A stretch of 64,000 nt of DNA from CAZDDB01 sp963843285 (lineage in GTDB: Bacteria; Acidobacteriota; HRBIN11; JAKEFK01), in contig CAWJJO010000020.1 of the NCBI GenBank assembly GCA_963843285.1, forward strand, positions 248,001-312,000, in the 5' to 3' direction. A program made the translations under genes and the position numbers. Below, in pieces: positions 1-9,062 of this stretch; the stretch's first letter is position 1, and each line of letters opens with the position of its first letter. Under the pieces are notes generated by a model. The model ran no database searches. It was not told the origin of the DNA and worked only from the letters and a program-made list of their open reading frames with translations.

Positions 1-546
1 CTTGTCACAGATGACTACTCGTTGGCCGAAAGAGCGAAGTATCTGACAACCCAAGCCAAAGATGATCCTGTGGAATACATGCACGGTGAAGTGGGATACA
101 ACTATCGTTTAACGAATATTCAGGCTGCACTAGGATGTGCCCAGATGGAACAACTGGACGACCATATTGCCTCCAAACGACGCATCGCAGCGGTCTACTC
201 GAATGCGTTTGCAAAGATTCCGGGAATTACGCCGATGATGGAACCTCCCTGGGCGATGAGCACATTCTGGTTGTATACGGCCCTCATTCATGAAAAAGAA
301 TACGGTATCGACAGCAGATCTCTTCTAGAACGACTCGCAAATGAAGGAATCCAGACAAGACCTTTGTGGCAACCGCTACATCGATCGAATCCTCATCGGA
401 GCGCCCAGGCTTACCGCATTGAAAACGCCGACGCGATATATCGTGCTGCCTTAAGCTTTCCCAGTTCCCCCGGGCTGACAGTAACAGAGTTACAGTATGT
501 ACTTCAGTCGGTAGAATCCTTCAGCAGAGCAAGGAATCATGTCTGA
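1..546 (+). CDS. DegT/DnrJ/EryC1/StrS-family sugar aminotransferase (C-terminal part)
   Basis: The open frame enters from the left edge, so the N-terminus with the PLP-binding lysine lies outside the window. About 181 residues are visible. The segment GYNYRLTNIQAALGCAQ is the conserved DegT-family block that follows the PLP lysine. Further on, GIQTRPLWQPLH matches the substrate-side region of LegC/PglE-like enzymes, which aminate a 4-keto nucleotide sugar using PLP. The family is known from surface polysaccharide and glycan synthesis. The neighbours, an unknown protein and a Wzm-like permease, fit that role. The exact sugar substrate cannot be told from this fragment. Confidence 0.88.
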   Translation, partial: LVTDDYSLAERAKYLTTQAKDDPVEYMHGEVGYNYRLTNIQAALGCAQMEQLDDHIASKRRIAAVYSNAFAKIPGITPMMEPPWAMSTFWLYTALIHEKEYGIDSRSLLERLANEGIQTRPLWQPLHRSNPHRSAQAYRIENADAIYRAALSFPSSPGLTVTELQYVLQSVESFSRARNHV

Positions 547-602
547 CTAAAGTTTATGTCGTGATGGAACTTCTCGCGGAATTACGTGCTTGAGGACTAC
601 GA

Positions 603-1658
603 ATGTTGACATTGGAACAAACACTCCGCGATCAGGAAAACCTGGAGGCACTATGTGCCGACAGGCCACTGGTGACGAAGGAAATTTTTGGTCCGAACGC
701 CTTCTATGGAATCGACTTCATTCTAAAACAATATGTCGGGTTGCATTCTGATTACGCTCTAAAAGCTGTCATTCCTCACGGTGTGTATTACGACGGGAAC
801 TATTTGTGGGAAGCGGAAAAGATTGCGCTCGTGCCGGCAGTTCTTTGCTATTCTCCATTCCGAAGACGTGTTTATGCGACGCAAACGGAGAAGCTGGTTG
901 TGCCATCAGCCTCTCCATTCATGTACTTACAGGAACTGATGAAAGGGCAACCTAGGCCTGAGAGAAAGGGGATGATCTTTTTCCCGGCTCATTCCACACA
1001 CCACATCACAGCACAAATGGATATCGAAGGTTTGGCAGATAAACTGTTGGAATTTGGCCGCGAGTATGAGCCTGTTACGGTTTGCATCTACTGGAGAGAC
1101 TTCCATATGGGTCGACACATTCCATTCGAAAAACGGGGCATGCGAATCGTTTCGGCCGGTCATATGTTTGATCCTCACTTTCTGTATCGCTTTTATCACC
1201 TTTGCTCTCTTCACAGTTATGCCGCAAGTAATGAAATTGGCTCCAACCTTTTTTATTCCGTCCGGGTCGGTTGTTCATTTTTTTTGGTGGATACAGCTGT
1301 GACTTTGGAAGGGGATGAAATTGAGCAGGATCTTGAGTCTAGAAGCAAGAGACCCCCCCATCTTCGAGAGTTGTTCAGCAAGCCTGAACCGGCCGCTACG
1401 GAGAAACAGAGACAGGTGGTTGATTTTTATCTCGGCTCGGAGCACCTGAAATCACCGGGAGCATTCAAAGCGCAACTCCGTTACCTGGAATTCCTGGACC
1501 GATTTGGGGTTCTCATCTATAACAAAGGGTTTTCTCTCAGACTCATTTCCCCTTACAGGTACCGCAGGAAAGGCTTGCCACTTCAAAAGGAATATTTGTG
1601 GATTAGAAAAAAACTTTCAGGATTGAAAAGAAAAATACGATACCTCCTTCGGTCGTAA
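603..1658 (+). CDS. Uncharacterised protein of a surface-polysaccharide locus
   Basis: 351 residues, with no family I recognise firmly. The ATG is preceded by a GAGGA at 7 nt, which supports this start. There is no signal peptide or membrane segment, so it is probably cytosolic. FFPAHSTHHI near residue 125 and SNEIGSNLFYSV near residue 210 recall the UDP-sugar-binding half of glycosyltransferase-B or CDP-glycerol transferase-like proteins, with a conserved glutamate before a glycine-serine pair, but this is only a resemblance. It lies 56 nt after a DegT aminotransferase on the same strand. By position it may build or modify a surface polysaccharide. Confidence 0.7.
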   Translation: MLTLEQTLRDQENLEALCADRPLVTKEIFGPNAFYGIDFILKQYVGLHSDYALKAVIPHGVYYDGNYLWEAEKIALVPAVLCYSPFRRRVYATQTEKLVVPSASPFMYLQELMKGQPRPERKGMIFFPAHSTHHITAQMDIEGLADKLLEFGREYEPVTVCIYWRDFHMGRHIPFEKRGMRIVSAGHMFDPHFLYRFYHLCSLHSYAASNEIGSNLFYSVRVGCSFFLVDTAVTLEGDEIEQDLESRSKRPPHLRELFSKPEPAATEKQRQVVDFYLGSEHLKSPGAFKAQLRYLEFLDRFGVLIYNKGFSLRLISPYRYRRKGLPLQKEYLWIRKKLSGLKRKIRYLLRS

Positions 1659-1761
1659 AGTCGTACGCGAATGATGTGAGCAAGAGCGCAAAGCAATTGA
1701 AGAGATGATCGTTTACGATTTAGAACGAAAAATGAAATGAATCGACCGGGAGGTCATTTTT

Positions 1762-2640
1762 TCACATCACATCTGACATCGACATCTCTAACTTCTTGAA
1801 ATAGACATAAGAAATCAGACAAAGCGCAATCGCAACAGCGGCAGCGGCTCCCAAATAAGCCAGATCAGGGGGTTTTCCCCAAAGCATGACGCGGCGATAG
1901 GAGTCGATAATGCCGGCCATTGGATTCAACATATACAAACTTCGCCATCTCTCCGGTACTGCGCTGATAGGGTATATAACCGGACTCGCATACATCCAGA
2001 GTTGCATCGCAAGCGGTAAAGCAAAGGAGATGTCACGGATGAAAACGCTGACGGAAGCACCCAGCAGGCTGATCCCCAGCGCCAAGGATGTCTGGATGAG
2101 GAGGAGAACCGGTACGTAGAAGAAGGTAGAATGCCAAGAAATGCCGTGCCAGATCATCAACACAACAAGGACAATCGAGGCAATGAAGAAATCTACTATC
2201 CTTGTCAGAATAGCCGATAAAGGAAGGATTTCCCGCGGAAAGTAAATTTTCGTAACCAGTTGCATATTCCCGACAATACTTGGAATTGCGGAACCAATCG
2301 AAGTTGCGAAAAGCGTCCAGGGCAACAATGCTGTGTAAATGAAAACCGGATAGGGAAGCCCTTCACTTGGTACTTGAATAAAGCGCCCAAAGACAATCGT
2401 GAGTATGAGCATCTGGAAGACGGGTTGAATCAGAGCCCAACCGATCCCGAATACGGATTGCCGGTAGCGTGCTCGCAATTCCCTGCTGGTCCACAAAAAC
2501 AACATTTCACGGTAGCGGAGCAACAAGCGGATATGGGCCGCTAACGTTCGGGGTTTATCCACAGCCCTCCGCGTCATGGACTCTTTTGTGTGACTCTTTC
2601 TTAACTCCTCGATTTGACGTGTGATGATCCAAAGGTGCAC
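1762..2640 (-). CDS. ABC-2 type polysaccharide export permease (Wzm/RfbA-like)
   Basis: Integral membrane subunit of an ABC exporter moving O-antigen, teichoic acid-like or other polysaccharides across the inner membrane. The segment RELRARYRQSVFGIGWALI near residues 55-75 is the amphipathic N-terminal signature of ABC-2 polysaccharide permeases. About six hydrophobic segments follow. The longest frame begins at a GTG (2640). An ATG 21 codons downstream (2577), giving 271 residues, is an equally plausible start. It is convergent with the upstream polysaccharide genes. The ATPase partner (Wzt) is not in the window. Confidence 0.88.
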   Translation of the reverse strand: MHLWIITRQIEELRKSHTKESMTRRAVDKPRTLAAHIRLLLRYREMLFLWTSRELRARYRQSVFGIGWALIQPVFQMLILTIVFGRFIQVPSEGLPYPVFIYTALLPWTLFATSIGSAIPSIVGNMQLVTKIYFPREILPLSAILTRIVDFFIASIVLVVLMIWHGISWHSTFFYVPVLLLIQTSLALGISLLGASVSVFIRDISFALPLAMQLWMYASPVIYPISAVPERWRSLYMLNPMAGIIDSYRRVMLWGKPPDLAYLGAAAAVAIALCLISYVYFKKLEMSMSDVM

Positions 2641-2914
2641 GGGAGAATTACATTGTGTAAATCAAGATTATACCGTACTTTATGTGATTCCTGGCCTCGA
2701 TTTGAAGTATCGGGGAGGCAGTCTCCCACAAAAAACTCCGGCGCAAATCGCTGCAGCGGACTACCACTCAGGGAATTGGACCTGAATACTCTCGAATCAC
2801 AAATATGCCCGGGGGAAAATATGTGGTCCGCCAGCCAAAGCATTGTGCACGGTCGCGCTCTGCCAGCGGGCGGCGTTACAAATCGAAAGCCATGTTAAGA
2901 TACGCTGAGAAAGT

Positions 2915-3586
2915 ATGAGTATTGTACGGTCGCTCATCCGCAAAGATCTGGTCATTGAATACCGGAGCCGGCAAGCTTTTGTGACCACGCTTTTTTTCGG
3001 GCTGCTGGTGCTGGTGGTCGGCAACTTTGCCCTTTCCGTCGCAGGCGATCAATATCCGGTGTTCGCGCCTGGAATTCTATGGATCTCCTTTCTTTTCTCC
3101 GGATTGCTGTTCTTAAACCATATTCTCTACATCGAAAAGGATGAAAGCACTCTGTCGGGTTTGTTGATCAGTCCGGCGACTTCTGGACAAATCTTTCTCG
3201 GGAAAATGCTGTCTGCTTTGCTCTTTCTGATTACGCTCGAAGCACTCTTATTTCCAGTGTTTCACATTCTCTTCAATTTTTCATTCACAATCAAATCACT
3301 CTGGCTCTTTTTTGTAATTGTGCTTGCCGCTGTCGGGTATTGCTCCCTCGGGGTTCTGTTTTCCACTATGTCTCTCCATCTGAAGAATCGCGAAATGATT
3401 CTATCTGCAATTCTGTTTCCAGTTCTTCTCCCGATGCTCATCATGGCGGTCAAGTGCTCGATCATCCTTCTCAACCATCTGAAGATGAGCCAGTTCTACA
3501 GCTGGTTCAAACTGTTGATTGCATTTGATGTGATTTTTGTAGTTCTTTCGTACTGGTCATATCATTGGATTTTGGAAGAGGCCTAA
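2915..3586 (+). CDS. ccmB: Haem exporter permease CcmB
   Basis: 223 residues and six hydrophobic segments, the usual length for CcmB. CcmB is the membrane subunit of the CcmABCD complex, which releases holo-CcmE during system I cytochrome c maturation. The N-terminal KDLVIEYRSRQAF followed by a long hydrophobic stretch is typical, and YIEKDESTLSGLLISP is the characteristic cytoplasmic loop. ccmC starts 1 nt after its stop codon. No ccmA lies upstream; the 274 nt before it hold no recognisable gene. Confidence 0.9.
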   Translation: MSIVRSLIRKDLVIEYRSRQAFVTTLFFGLLVLVVGNFALSVAGDQYPVFAPGILWISFLFSGLLFLNHILYIEKDESTLSGLLISPATSGQIFLGKMLSALLFLITLEALLFPVFHILFNFSFTIKSLWLFFVIVLAAVGYCSLGVLFSTMSLHLKNREMILSAILFPVLLPMLIMAVKCSIILLNHLKMSQFYSWFKLLIAFDVIFVVLSYWSYHWILEEA

Positions 3587-3587
3587 C

Positions 3588-4268
3588 TTGAAACGATCCG
3601 ATCAAATTGTGCTTGCAGCATTGTTCGTCTTGATGATTGTGGCGCTCTACTTTGCGTTCATTTATGCGCCGACAGAAAAAGTCATGGGGACCGTGCAACG
3701 TATTTTCTATTTTCACGTTGCCAGCGCGTGGGTAGGATTGATGTCCTTTTTCTTTGTGTTTCTTGGCGGCGTTCTTTATCTGTGGAAGCGCGAAGAGAAA
3801 TACGATCATCTGGCGCATGCAGCGGCTGAGATGGGTGTGCTTTTCTGCCTGATTGTTCTCGTAACCGGCCCCATTTGGGCCAAGCCTGTTTGGAATGTAT
3901 GGTGGACGTGGGATCCACGTCTCACCAGCACTTTCATTCTCTGGCTGATTTACGTAGCGTATCTACTATTTCGGTCCTCGCTTCGTCATCATCCCTCGAT
4001 CCGGGTCTACTCAGCCGTGTATGGAATCATCGGATTTGTGGATGTTCCAATCGTTTGGATGTCCATTCGCTGGTGGCGCACAATTCATCCAACTGTGCTG
4101 ACTTCCCAGAGGATTGATCTCGATCCCCGGATGTGGATGTCGGTACTGGTCTGTTTTGCCGCCCTATTACTTCTTTACTTTGTATTTGCTCGGCTGAGAA
4201 TCGATCTCGAGAAAACGAGGGAGAGAATTGATCGAATTCAAGAAAAGATTCTGGAGGCGCAGTCATGA
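3588..4268 (+). CDS. ccmC: Haem exporter/ligand protein CcmC
   Basis: 226 residues. CcmC holds haem at the periplasmic face and hands it to CcmE. The tryptophan-rich WNVWWTWDPRLTS near residues 102-114 is the WWD domain that contacts haem, and periplasmic histidines on either side (for example FHVASAWVG) are the expected axial ligands. Six transmembrane segments are visible. The start follows the ccmB stop by 1 nt and the stop overlaps the ccmD start as ATGA, so the three genes form one translationally coupled unit. The C-terminal tail is a charged helix. ccmE and ccmF are not in the window. Confidence 0.93.
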   Translation: MKRSDQIVLAALFVLMIVALYFAFIYAPTEKVMGTVQRIFYFHVASAWVGLMSFFFVFLGGVLYLWKREEKYDHLAHAAAEMGVLFCLIVLVTGPIWAKPVWNVWWTWDPRLTSTFILWLIYVAYLLFRSSLRHHPSIRVYSAVYGIIGFVDVPIVWMSIRWWRTIHPTVLTSQRIDLDPRMWMSVLVCFAALLLLYFVFARLRIDLEKTRERIDRIQEKILEAQS

Positions 4269-4396
4269 CTTACCTTGTTGCTGCTTATATTGCGATCTGG
4301 TGCATCTTATTCGGGTATATCTATTCGCTTCGCAGCAGACAGAGAACCCTCGAAAAGACACTGGAAACCATTGAAAAACAATTAGAAAAAGGATAA
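4265..4396 (+). CDS. ccmD: CcmD-like small membrane protein
   Basis: A 43-codon frame that begins inside the ccmC stop (ATGA overlap). The product has one hydrophobic helix (residues about 3-20, LVAAYIAIWCILFGYIYSL) followed by basic residues and a charged coiled tail. Size, topology and position after ccmC match CcmD, the small subunit needed to release CcmE from CcmABC. Sequence conservation in CcmD is very low, so the call rests mostly on context and topology. Confidence 0.8.
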   Translation: MTYLVAAYIAIWCILFGYIYSLRSRQRTLEKTLETIEKQLEKG

Positions 4397-4507
4397 CAGT
4401 TGTCGTTTAAAGTAGACATCCTTCCGTCGCTCGCTCGTCGAGAAACCAGCGCGTAGACCTGGCATGTCCTTTGCTTCGGGACAGTATGTGGTCGTAGTGG
4501 AGGGTTT

Positions 4508-6481
4508 ATGAGACCAAGTAACATCTCACGAGCATTTATGGTTGCCTTGCTCGTCCTGTTTGCGGGAGCCGTTTTTGGGGATTCTCAGTATATCCGGCTT
4601 CGCTATGTTGAAGGGCAGGTGACCATTCACGGCTCTGACGGTCAGCAACAGGCGACCATCAACACGCCTGTCCTCCAGGGGGACGAGATAGAGACGTCAG
4701 ACGGAAGAGGTGAACTTGCCTTTCGCAGCGGCCTGGTAATTCGACTTGGCGACTACACGGCTGTAAGAGTGGAATCCGATCAATCGCCGGTCAGCCTTAC
4801 GCTGCTTCAAGGTACCGTCTTCGTTGATTCTCACATAGTGAATTCATTTCGTGATGAGCTTGAGGTACGTGCCGGAGATGCCCAGGTATACATGATCGAT
4901 GAAGGAAATGTCAGGATTGATCTTGGAAGCGAGGGTACAGCAAGGATTACGAGCCTTACTGGAGAAGTGGAAGTGCGCGCATCAGGACGCCGTGTCCTGC
5001 TTTCCCAGGGCGAAAAAACATACGTGGACCCGGGCCAGGATCCGGAACGTCCCGAACGCTACGAGGGACGATATGACGAACTCGATGATTGGAACCAGTC
5101 TAGAATGGATTCCTACGCGCGCAATGACTACGGTCGGGATCAGTACGTGGACGATGACATCTACTATGATTCCTATGAACTGGGCGATTATGGAGACTGG
5201 CGCCAGTATGAGAACTACGGTTACGTCTGGGTCCCGAACGTCAGCTATGGATGGCGGCCCTATTACGATGGACGCTGGTCTTATTGCAATAGCAGCTGGT
5301 TCTGGATCTCTTATGAACCGTGGGGTTGGGCGCCGTATCACTATGGACGATGGGGATTCTCCGGTGCGTTTGGCTGGTACTGGATTCCGGGGAATTCATT
5401 TGCGCCTGCCTGGGTATCCTGGTACGACTACGGTGACTACATCGGATGGTGCCCGTTGAATTATTACAACCGGCCAGTCTACGTATATAACAATCATAAT
5501 AGCCCGTATCCTCCTGTTCAGAAGCAAAAGACGCTCGATGCGGGCGGGTCTTGGAACTTTGTAAAGAAAAAGGAATTGACGAATTTCCATCTCGTGAAAG
5601 CTCTGGCGAAACCGGAAGAGGTGAAGCGAATCCGAATTGACGACAGGAAGGTTCTTCGTTCTCCCGACAAGCAGCTCATCAACTATGCGATTCCCAAAAC
5701 GGGCCTGGTTCAAGGATACGAAAACGACAAGCGAGTGATCAAACCGCCGCAAGATATCAAGAATCCAGTCGGGATCAACCATCGTGACGAACAGTTTGGC
5801 CATGGATCTGGCTCACAAAAAGGTTCACCCCCCCGTGATACAAAGGGCCACAAGCAGGTTGAGAAGCCGAAGGTTGAGAACCCAAAGGTTCAAAATCCGA
5901 AAGTTGAAAAGCCGAAGGTTGAAACCCCGAAAGGAAGGGAAGAGCAGTTTGGATATAGCTGGGATTCCGGTAGAACGCCGTCGAAGCGTGAATCCTCATC
6001 TTCGGATCGCGGGAAATATTCGAGTGCAGATCGGGACCAGCAATTCTATCGCGGGAATAGCGATAAAGAACGGCAATCCCGATCTTACGTAAGCCCCTAT
6101 TACAGGGACAAAGACAAGAATAACGGCCGTGATGATCAGCGCGGAGACCAGGATGACTGGAAGCCCTATCCCTGGACCAGCCCTCGTTCGTCCGACCGCG
6201 ATGGAATAGATAGAGACAACTCCGGCGAGATCAGTCCGCGGTACCGTGAAGAAGCAAAGAAGTATTTTGAGCGTTTTGACGAAAACAAGAATCATAGCGA
6301 TTCCCGAAGTCGGCAGGAAACGAGCTCACCAGATCGCTCCCAGCGCCCGGATCCGCCGCAAGAACGCTACCAACGGCCGGATCCGCCGAAGCGTGAGTAT
6401 CATGCACCTCCACAAAGCAAGCAGAACGACAACAGGAATCACTCTTCGTCGAGTCAGAAACCGCCAAAACATAAAGACTAG
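4508..6481 (+). CDS. Secreted FecR-domain protein with W/Y-rich DUF6600-like region
   Basis: 657 residues. An N-terminal signal peptide (about residues 1-25) is followed by a FecR-type beta domain (about 30-180; GDEIETSDGRGELAF, LLQGTVFVD). Next comes a region very rich in Trp, Tyr and Asp (about 195-320; WGWAPYHYGRWGF, GWYWIPG), as in DUF6600 proteins. The C-terminal half is long, charged and probably disordered, with Lys-Pro repeats and many DR/RD pairs. FecR domains are known as anti-sigma regulators in TonB systems, but this copy is secreted and lacks a sigma-factor partner, so an envelope or surface role is more likely. Exact function unknown. Confidence 0.85.
   Translation: MRPSNISRAFMVALLVLFAGAVFGDSQYIRLRYVEGQVTIHGSDGQQQATINTPVLQGDEIETSDGRGELAFRSGLVIRLGDYTAVRVESDQSPVSLTLLQGTVFVDSHIVNSFRDELEVRAGDAQVYMIDEGNVRIDLGSEGTARITSLTGEVEVRASGRRVLLSQGEKTYVDPGQDPERPERYEGRYDELDDWNQSRMDSYARNDYGRDQYVDDDIYYDSYELGDYGDWRQYENYGYVWVPNVSYGWRPYYDGRWSYCNSSWFWISYEPWGWAPYHYGRWGFSGAFGWYWIPGNSFAPAWVSWYDYGDYIGWCPLNYYNRPVYVYNNHNSPYPPVQKQKTLDAGGSWNFVKKKELTNFHLVKALAKPEEVKRIRIDDRKVLRSPDKQLINYAIPKTGLVQGYENDKRVIKPPQDIKNPVGINHRDEQFGHGSGSQKGSPPRDTKGHKQVEKPKVENPKVQNPKVEKPKVETPKGREEQFGYSWDSGRTPSKRESSSSDRGKYSSADRDQQFYRGNSDKERQSRSYVSPYYRDKDKNNGRDDQRGDQDDWKPYPWTSPRSSDRDGIDRDNSGEISPRYREEAKKYFERFDENKNHSDSRSRQETSSPDRSQRPDPPQERYQRPDPPKREYHAPPQSKQNDNRNHSSSSQKPPKHKD
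5850..5935 (+). repeat. In-frame Lys-Pro tandem repeat
   Basis: A degenerate 15-nt unit encodes about five copies of (V)E/Q-K/N-P-K-V inside the FecR/DUF6600 gene. It is low-complexity coding sequence, probably a flexible linker. Confidence 0.8.
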
Positions 6482-6524
6482 TCTTCATTGGGGAATCCTG
6501 AGTCCCATTCTATCCCCACTAGAG

Positions 6525-6553
6525 GGCCTGCAAGTCTCCCCCTCTTGCAGGCC
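6525..6553 (+). terminator. Inverted repeat after the FecR gene
   Basis: A perfect 10-bp stem (GGCCTGCAAG/CTTGCAGGCC) with a 9-nt loop lies 44 nt after the stop. There is no clean T-run, so it may be a weak terminator or an RNA-stabilising hairpin. Confidence 0.5.
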
Positions 6554-6582
6554 TCTCTTCCTAAAATGAGGAAGGTAGAAGG

Positions 6583-6906
6583 ATGAAGGATGAAGGTAGC
6601 GATCAGAATCTGAGACTTGAACTCGAGCAGTATATCCCCTACGAAAAGTTCATTCAGATTCAACAGAGATTATCGGAGTTGCGCAGGGAAGAAGAAGCAA
6701 AACTGATGGCGCTTGCCGAACTTCAAAAGGCATATCTTGCCGCGAATTCCGATTCTCAACGAGATGCGGTAAAAGAGACCGTAGGCAAAATCCGGGAACT
6801 TTCTAAGATTCACCGTCAGGAGATCCGTGAACTGAATCAGCAATTGCTACAGCATATGACACTGGAACAAGCCAAAACCTTTTCCGAAAAACTGATCCCC
6901 CATTAA
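6583..6906 (+). CDS. Small coiled-coil protein of unknown function
   Basis: 107 residues, almost wholly helical and charged, with heptad-like leucines throughout (LELEQYIPYEKF, LRREEEAKLMALAELQ). There is no signal peptide. The start sits in a GGATGAAGGATGAAGG stretch that also supplies a purine-rich ribosome site. It vaguely recalls Spy/CpxP-like helical sensors but lacks their export signal and LTxxQ motifs. It is convergent with the MscS gene. Function unknown. Confidence 0.6.
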   Translation: MKDEGSDQNLRLELEQYIPYEKFIQIQQRLSELRREEEAKLMALAELQKAYLAANSDSQRDAVKETVGKIRELSKIHRQEIRELNQQLLQHMTLEQAKTFSEKLIPH

Positions 6907-6948
6907 TCCTTCACTTTGCGTTCTTGGCGTCTTTTTCGAGAAATCCTG

Positions 6949-8469
6949 CTACAATCCGAAATAGTTGCGGATGCGCGAGAGGATCCTGTTCTTCGCATCG
7001 GAAATGTTGCTGGGAGCCTCCTCATTGTGTCCGCCGCTACTCTCAGCCAGTTTGTCTGCAAGTTGATCTTTTCTCCGGCTGAGCACATTACTGATCTCAT
7101 CCAGAATTTCCGGTTTGCGTTCCAGCACCTCTTTGAAGCTATGCCTGCCAAGACTGTAAACTCGTACATCGCGAATCGCTTCTACACTGGCCGTTCGACG
7201 CTCCCCGGTCAGAAGAGCCATTTCTCCAAAGAAATCTCCTTCGCCAAGAGTGGTCAGAACCTTACGTTTTCCACTAACAGAGGTAAGAAAGACTTCTACT
7301 TCGCCCTCCTCAATGATGAAGAAATTATCATCAGTGTCCCCCTCGCGGATGATCATTTCCCTCTGTGCGAAATGCATTTCGACGAGTTTCTCTGCAATCA
7401 GTCGTCTCTCTTCATCATCCAGAGGAGCAAACAGATAGACTTTCTTTAACGAATCCGCAAGGTGCCTCAAACTCTGCTCGTGGGTGGACAGCACTTCCTC
7501 CCGTTCATGGAGATAAACGTTCCGGATAGGGAATGGAATCTCAATTTCGTTGCGGCGGAAGTGATACCAGAGCGATTTCCGAATTTCCGCCAAGGTAGGT
7601 TCGATAATCCCAAAATCCTTGAACCAGAATTTGATCTGGTAATCGATCGCAAAGTCCATGTACTTGCTCACGCGAATATCCGGCGCCGGATCCATTGTGA
7701 CATTGTCTATGGTCGCCAGTACTTCCCGGACAACGCGCGCCACTTTATTTGGAGGGACATGGAAGCTCACGGCCACGTTGACGCTTGTAGCATGCGGAGC
7801 TGGAGGAAAAGTATGGTTGATGATTTTTTCCTTCGCGAGTTGACCATTTGGAATGACTATCATGTCATTGTTTACAGTGTGCAGCTTTGTGGACCTCCAT
7901 GTGACTTCTTCGACTCTACCAACTACGTCGCCTGCTTGAACCCAATCGCCCGGATGATAAGGAGGGTCCAGGTGAAGCGCCAGACCGGCAAAGAGATTTC
8001 CAAGAGTCTCCTGCAGCGCAAGCCCAAGGACTACTGTAATGATCGCCGAGGTGGCCAGCACAGTCGTGACCTGGATCTTTAATGTATCCTGAATGATCAA
8101 GATTACTGCAATCGTGAACAATACGACGTTTGTGATTTCTTTGAGAAGCGCCGGAGTCTGATAATGTTTGCTTCGAACCAGAAAGACGTCAAAAAACAAG
8201 AAGATTCCAAGCTGAATCAGAATAATTGCAATGCCCAGATACAAAAGAGCAAAGTAATACCCTTCCAGCATTGGCGGGATCGGCTTTTGCAGGATGTAAA
8301 AGAAATCGTAGACAGTCAGCAGACAGAAAACCGCAATCAGCGGCGTTTTGATCTTCTCTCGTACGATGCGATGCTGCCGGGTGAACCGAAAGATTGCCAG
8401 TATGACAAATGTCATAACCAGGAAGATCAGACCTCCCATCTTCATGCTGGGTTCCATCGTGAAATCCAT
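6949..8469 (-). CDS. MscS-family mechanosensitive channel with C-terminal cyclic-nucleotide-binding domain
   Basis: 506 residues from the ATG at 8469. About four transmembrane helices (residues 10-130) lead into the MscS pore and beta domain (about 130-330; VVLGLALQETLGNLFAGLAL, HTVNNDMIVIPNGQLAKE). A CRP-like cNMP domain follows (about 345-465; GEGDFFGEMALLTGERRTA, the phosphate-binding cassette). Family knowledge: MscCN/bCNG channels join tension or nucleotide gating to ion flux in the inner membrane. The ATG overlaps the thiE stop as TGATG, so translation is coupled to thiE. The longer frame uses a TTG at 8472 and is less likely. Confidence 0.92.
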   Translation of the reverse strand: MDFTMEPSMKMGGLIFLVMTFVILAIFRFTRQHRIVREKIKTPLIAVFCLLTVYDFFYILQKPIPPMLEGYYFALLYLGIAIILIQLGIFLFFDVFLVRSKHYQTPALLKEITNVVLFTIAVILIIQDTLKIQVTTVLATSAIITVVLGLALQETLGNLFAGLALHLDPPYHPGDWVQAGDVVGRVEEVTWRSTKLHTVNNDMIVIPNGQLAKEKIINHTFPPAPHATSVNVAVSFHVPPNKVARVVREVLATIDNVTMDPAPDIRVSKYMDFAIDYQIKFWFKDFGIIEPTLAEIRKSLWYHFRRNEIEIPFPIRNVYLHEREEVLSTHEQSLRHLADSLKKVYLFAPLDDEERRLIAEKLVEMHFAQREMIIREGDTDDNFFIIEEGEVEVFLTSVSGKRKVLTTLGEGDFFGEMALLTGERRTASVEAIRDVRVYSLGRHSFKEVLERKPEILDEISNVLSRRKDQLADKLAESSGGHNEEAPSNISDAKNRILSRIRNYFGL

Positions 8470-9062
8470 CAAATCACCATCCCTTTCAAATCAAAACATC
8501 CCTGATTGAGAAACAACGAAATTCCAGCAGCTCCGCGGCATCCCGCTCGCTGTAGATCGCTGAGATTGGAGATCTCCACCCCACCCAGACCAAGAACTGG
8601 AATTTGAAGCCCCTGAATCCACCTGGCCAGCTTTTCACAACCAATCGGTTCCAAATCCGTCGCCTTGGAGCGCGGCGGAAAAACCGGACTGCAGAAAACA
8701 TAATCCGCGCCTTCCCTTTCGGCAGTATGGATCTCCTGTTCCGAATGCGCAGAATAGCCAATCAACAGATTCGGAAAATGCCGGCGAACAGTTGAAACCG
8801 GAATATTCCCCTTCTGCAAATGAACTCCATCGGCTCCCGCTGCAATCGCTATACCGAGTTCTCCATTGATGACAAATTTGGTCTGGACCAGCTCTGCGCG
8901 GATTCTTTGTGCAAGATCGAGCAGATATGCTGGCGATAAGTCCTTTTCTCTCAGCTGAAAAAAATCAATTCCAGCTAACTCTGCAGAACGCGCAATATTC
9001 TCCAGCGGTTCCCGGAAAAGTCTCCGGTCTGTAATCAAGCAGTAAGAAAAACTCCGGCTCAC
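8469..9062 (-). CDS. thiE: Thiamine-phosphate synthase
   Basis: 197 residues, slightly short for ThiE. The enzyme joins HMP-pyrophosphate and hydroxyethylthiazole phosphate to give thiamine phosphate in the cytosol. Visible motifs include FQLREKDL (pyrophosphate and substrate binding), VINGELGIAIAAGADGVHL, IGYSAHSEQEI, YVFCSPVFPPRSKA and GLGGV (phosphate-binding loop). No other thiamine genes are nearby. Its start overlaps the upstream small membrane-protein gene by 4 nt and its stop overlaps the MscS start, so it is the middle gene of a three-gene unit. Confidence 0.92.
   Translation of the reverse strand: MSRSFSYCLITDRRLFREPLENIARSAELAGIDFFQLREKDLSPAYLLDLAQRIRAELVQTKFVINGELGIAIAAGADGVHLQKGNIPVSTVRRHFPNLLIGYSAHSEQEIHTAEREGADYVFCSPVFPPRSKATDLEPIGCEKLARWIQGLQIPVLGLGGVEISNLSDLQRAGCRGAAGISLFLNQGCFDLKGMVI

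Noticed and set aside
2601..2898. Frames in the 274-nt gap before ccmB that might be a ccmA remnant or a small gene
   Set aside because: No Walker motif or other conserved sequence on either strand; treated as noncoding.
7462..8082. 206-codon plus-strand frame
   Set aside because: It lies wholly antisense to the MscS gene, with no family motifs; it is a shadow frame.
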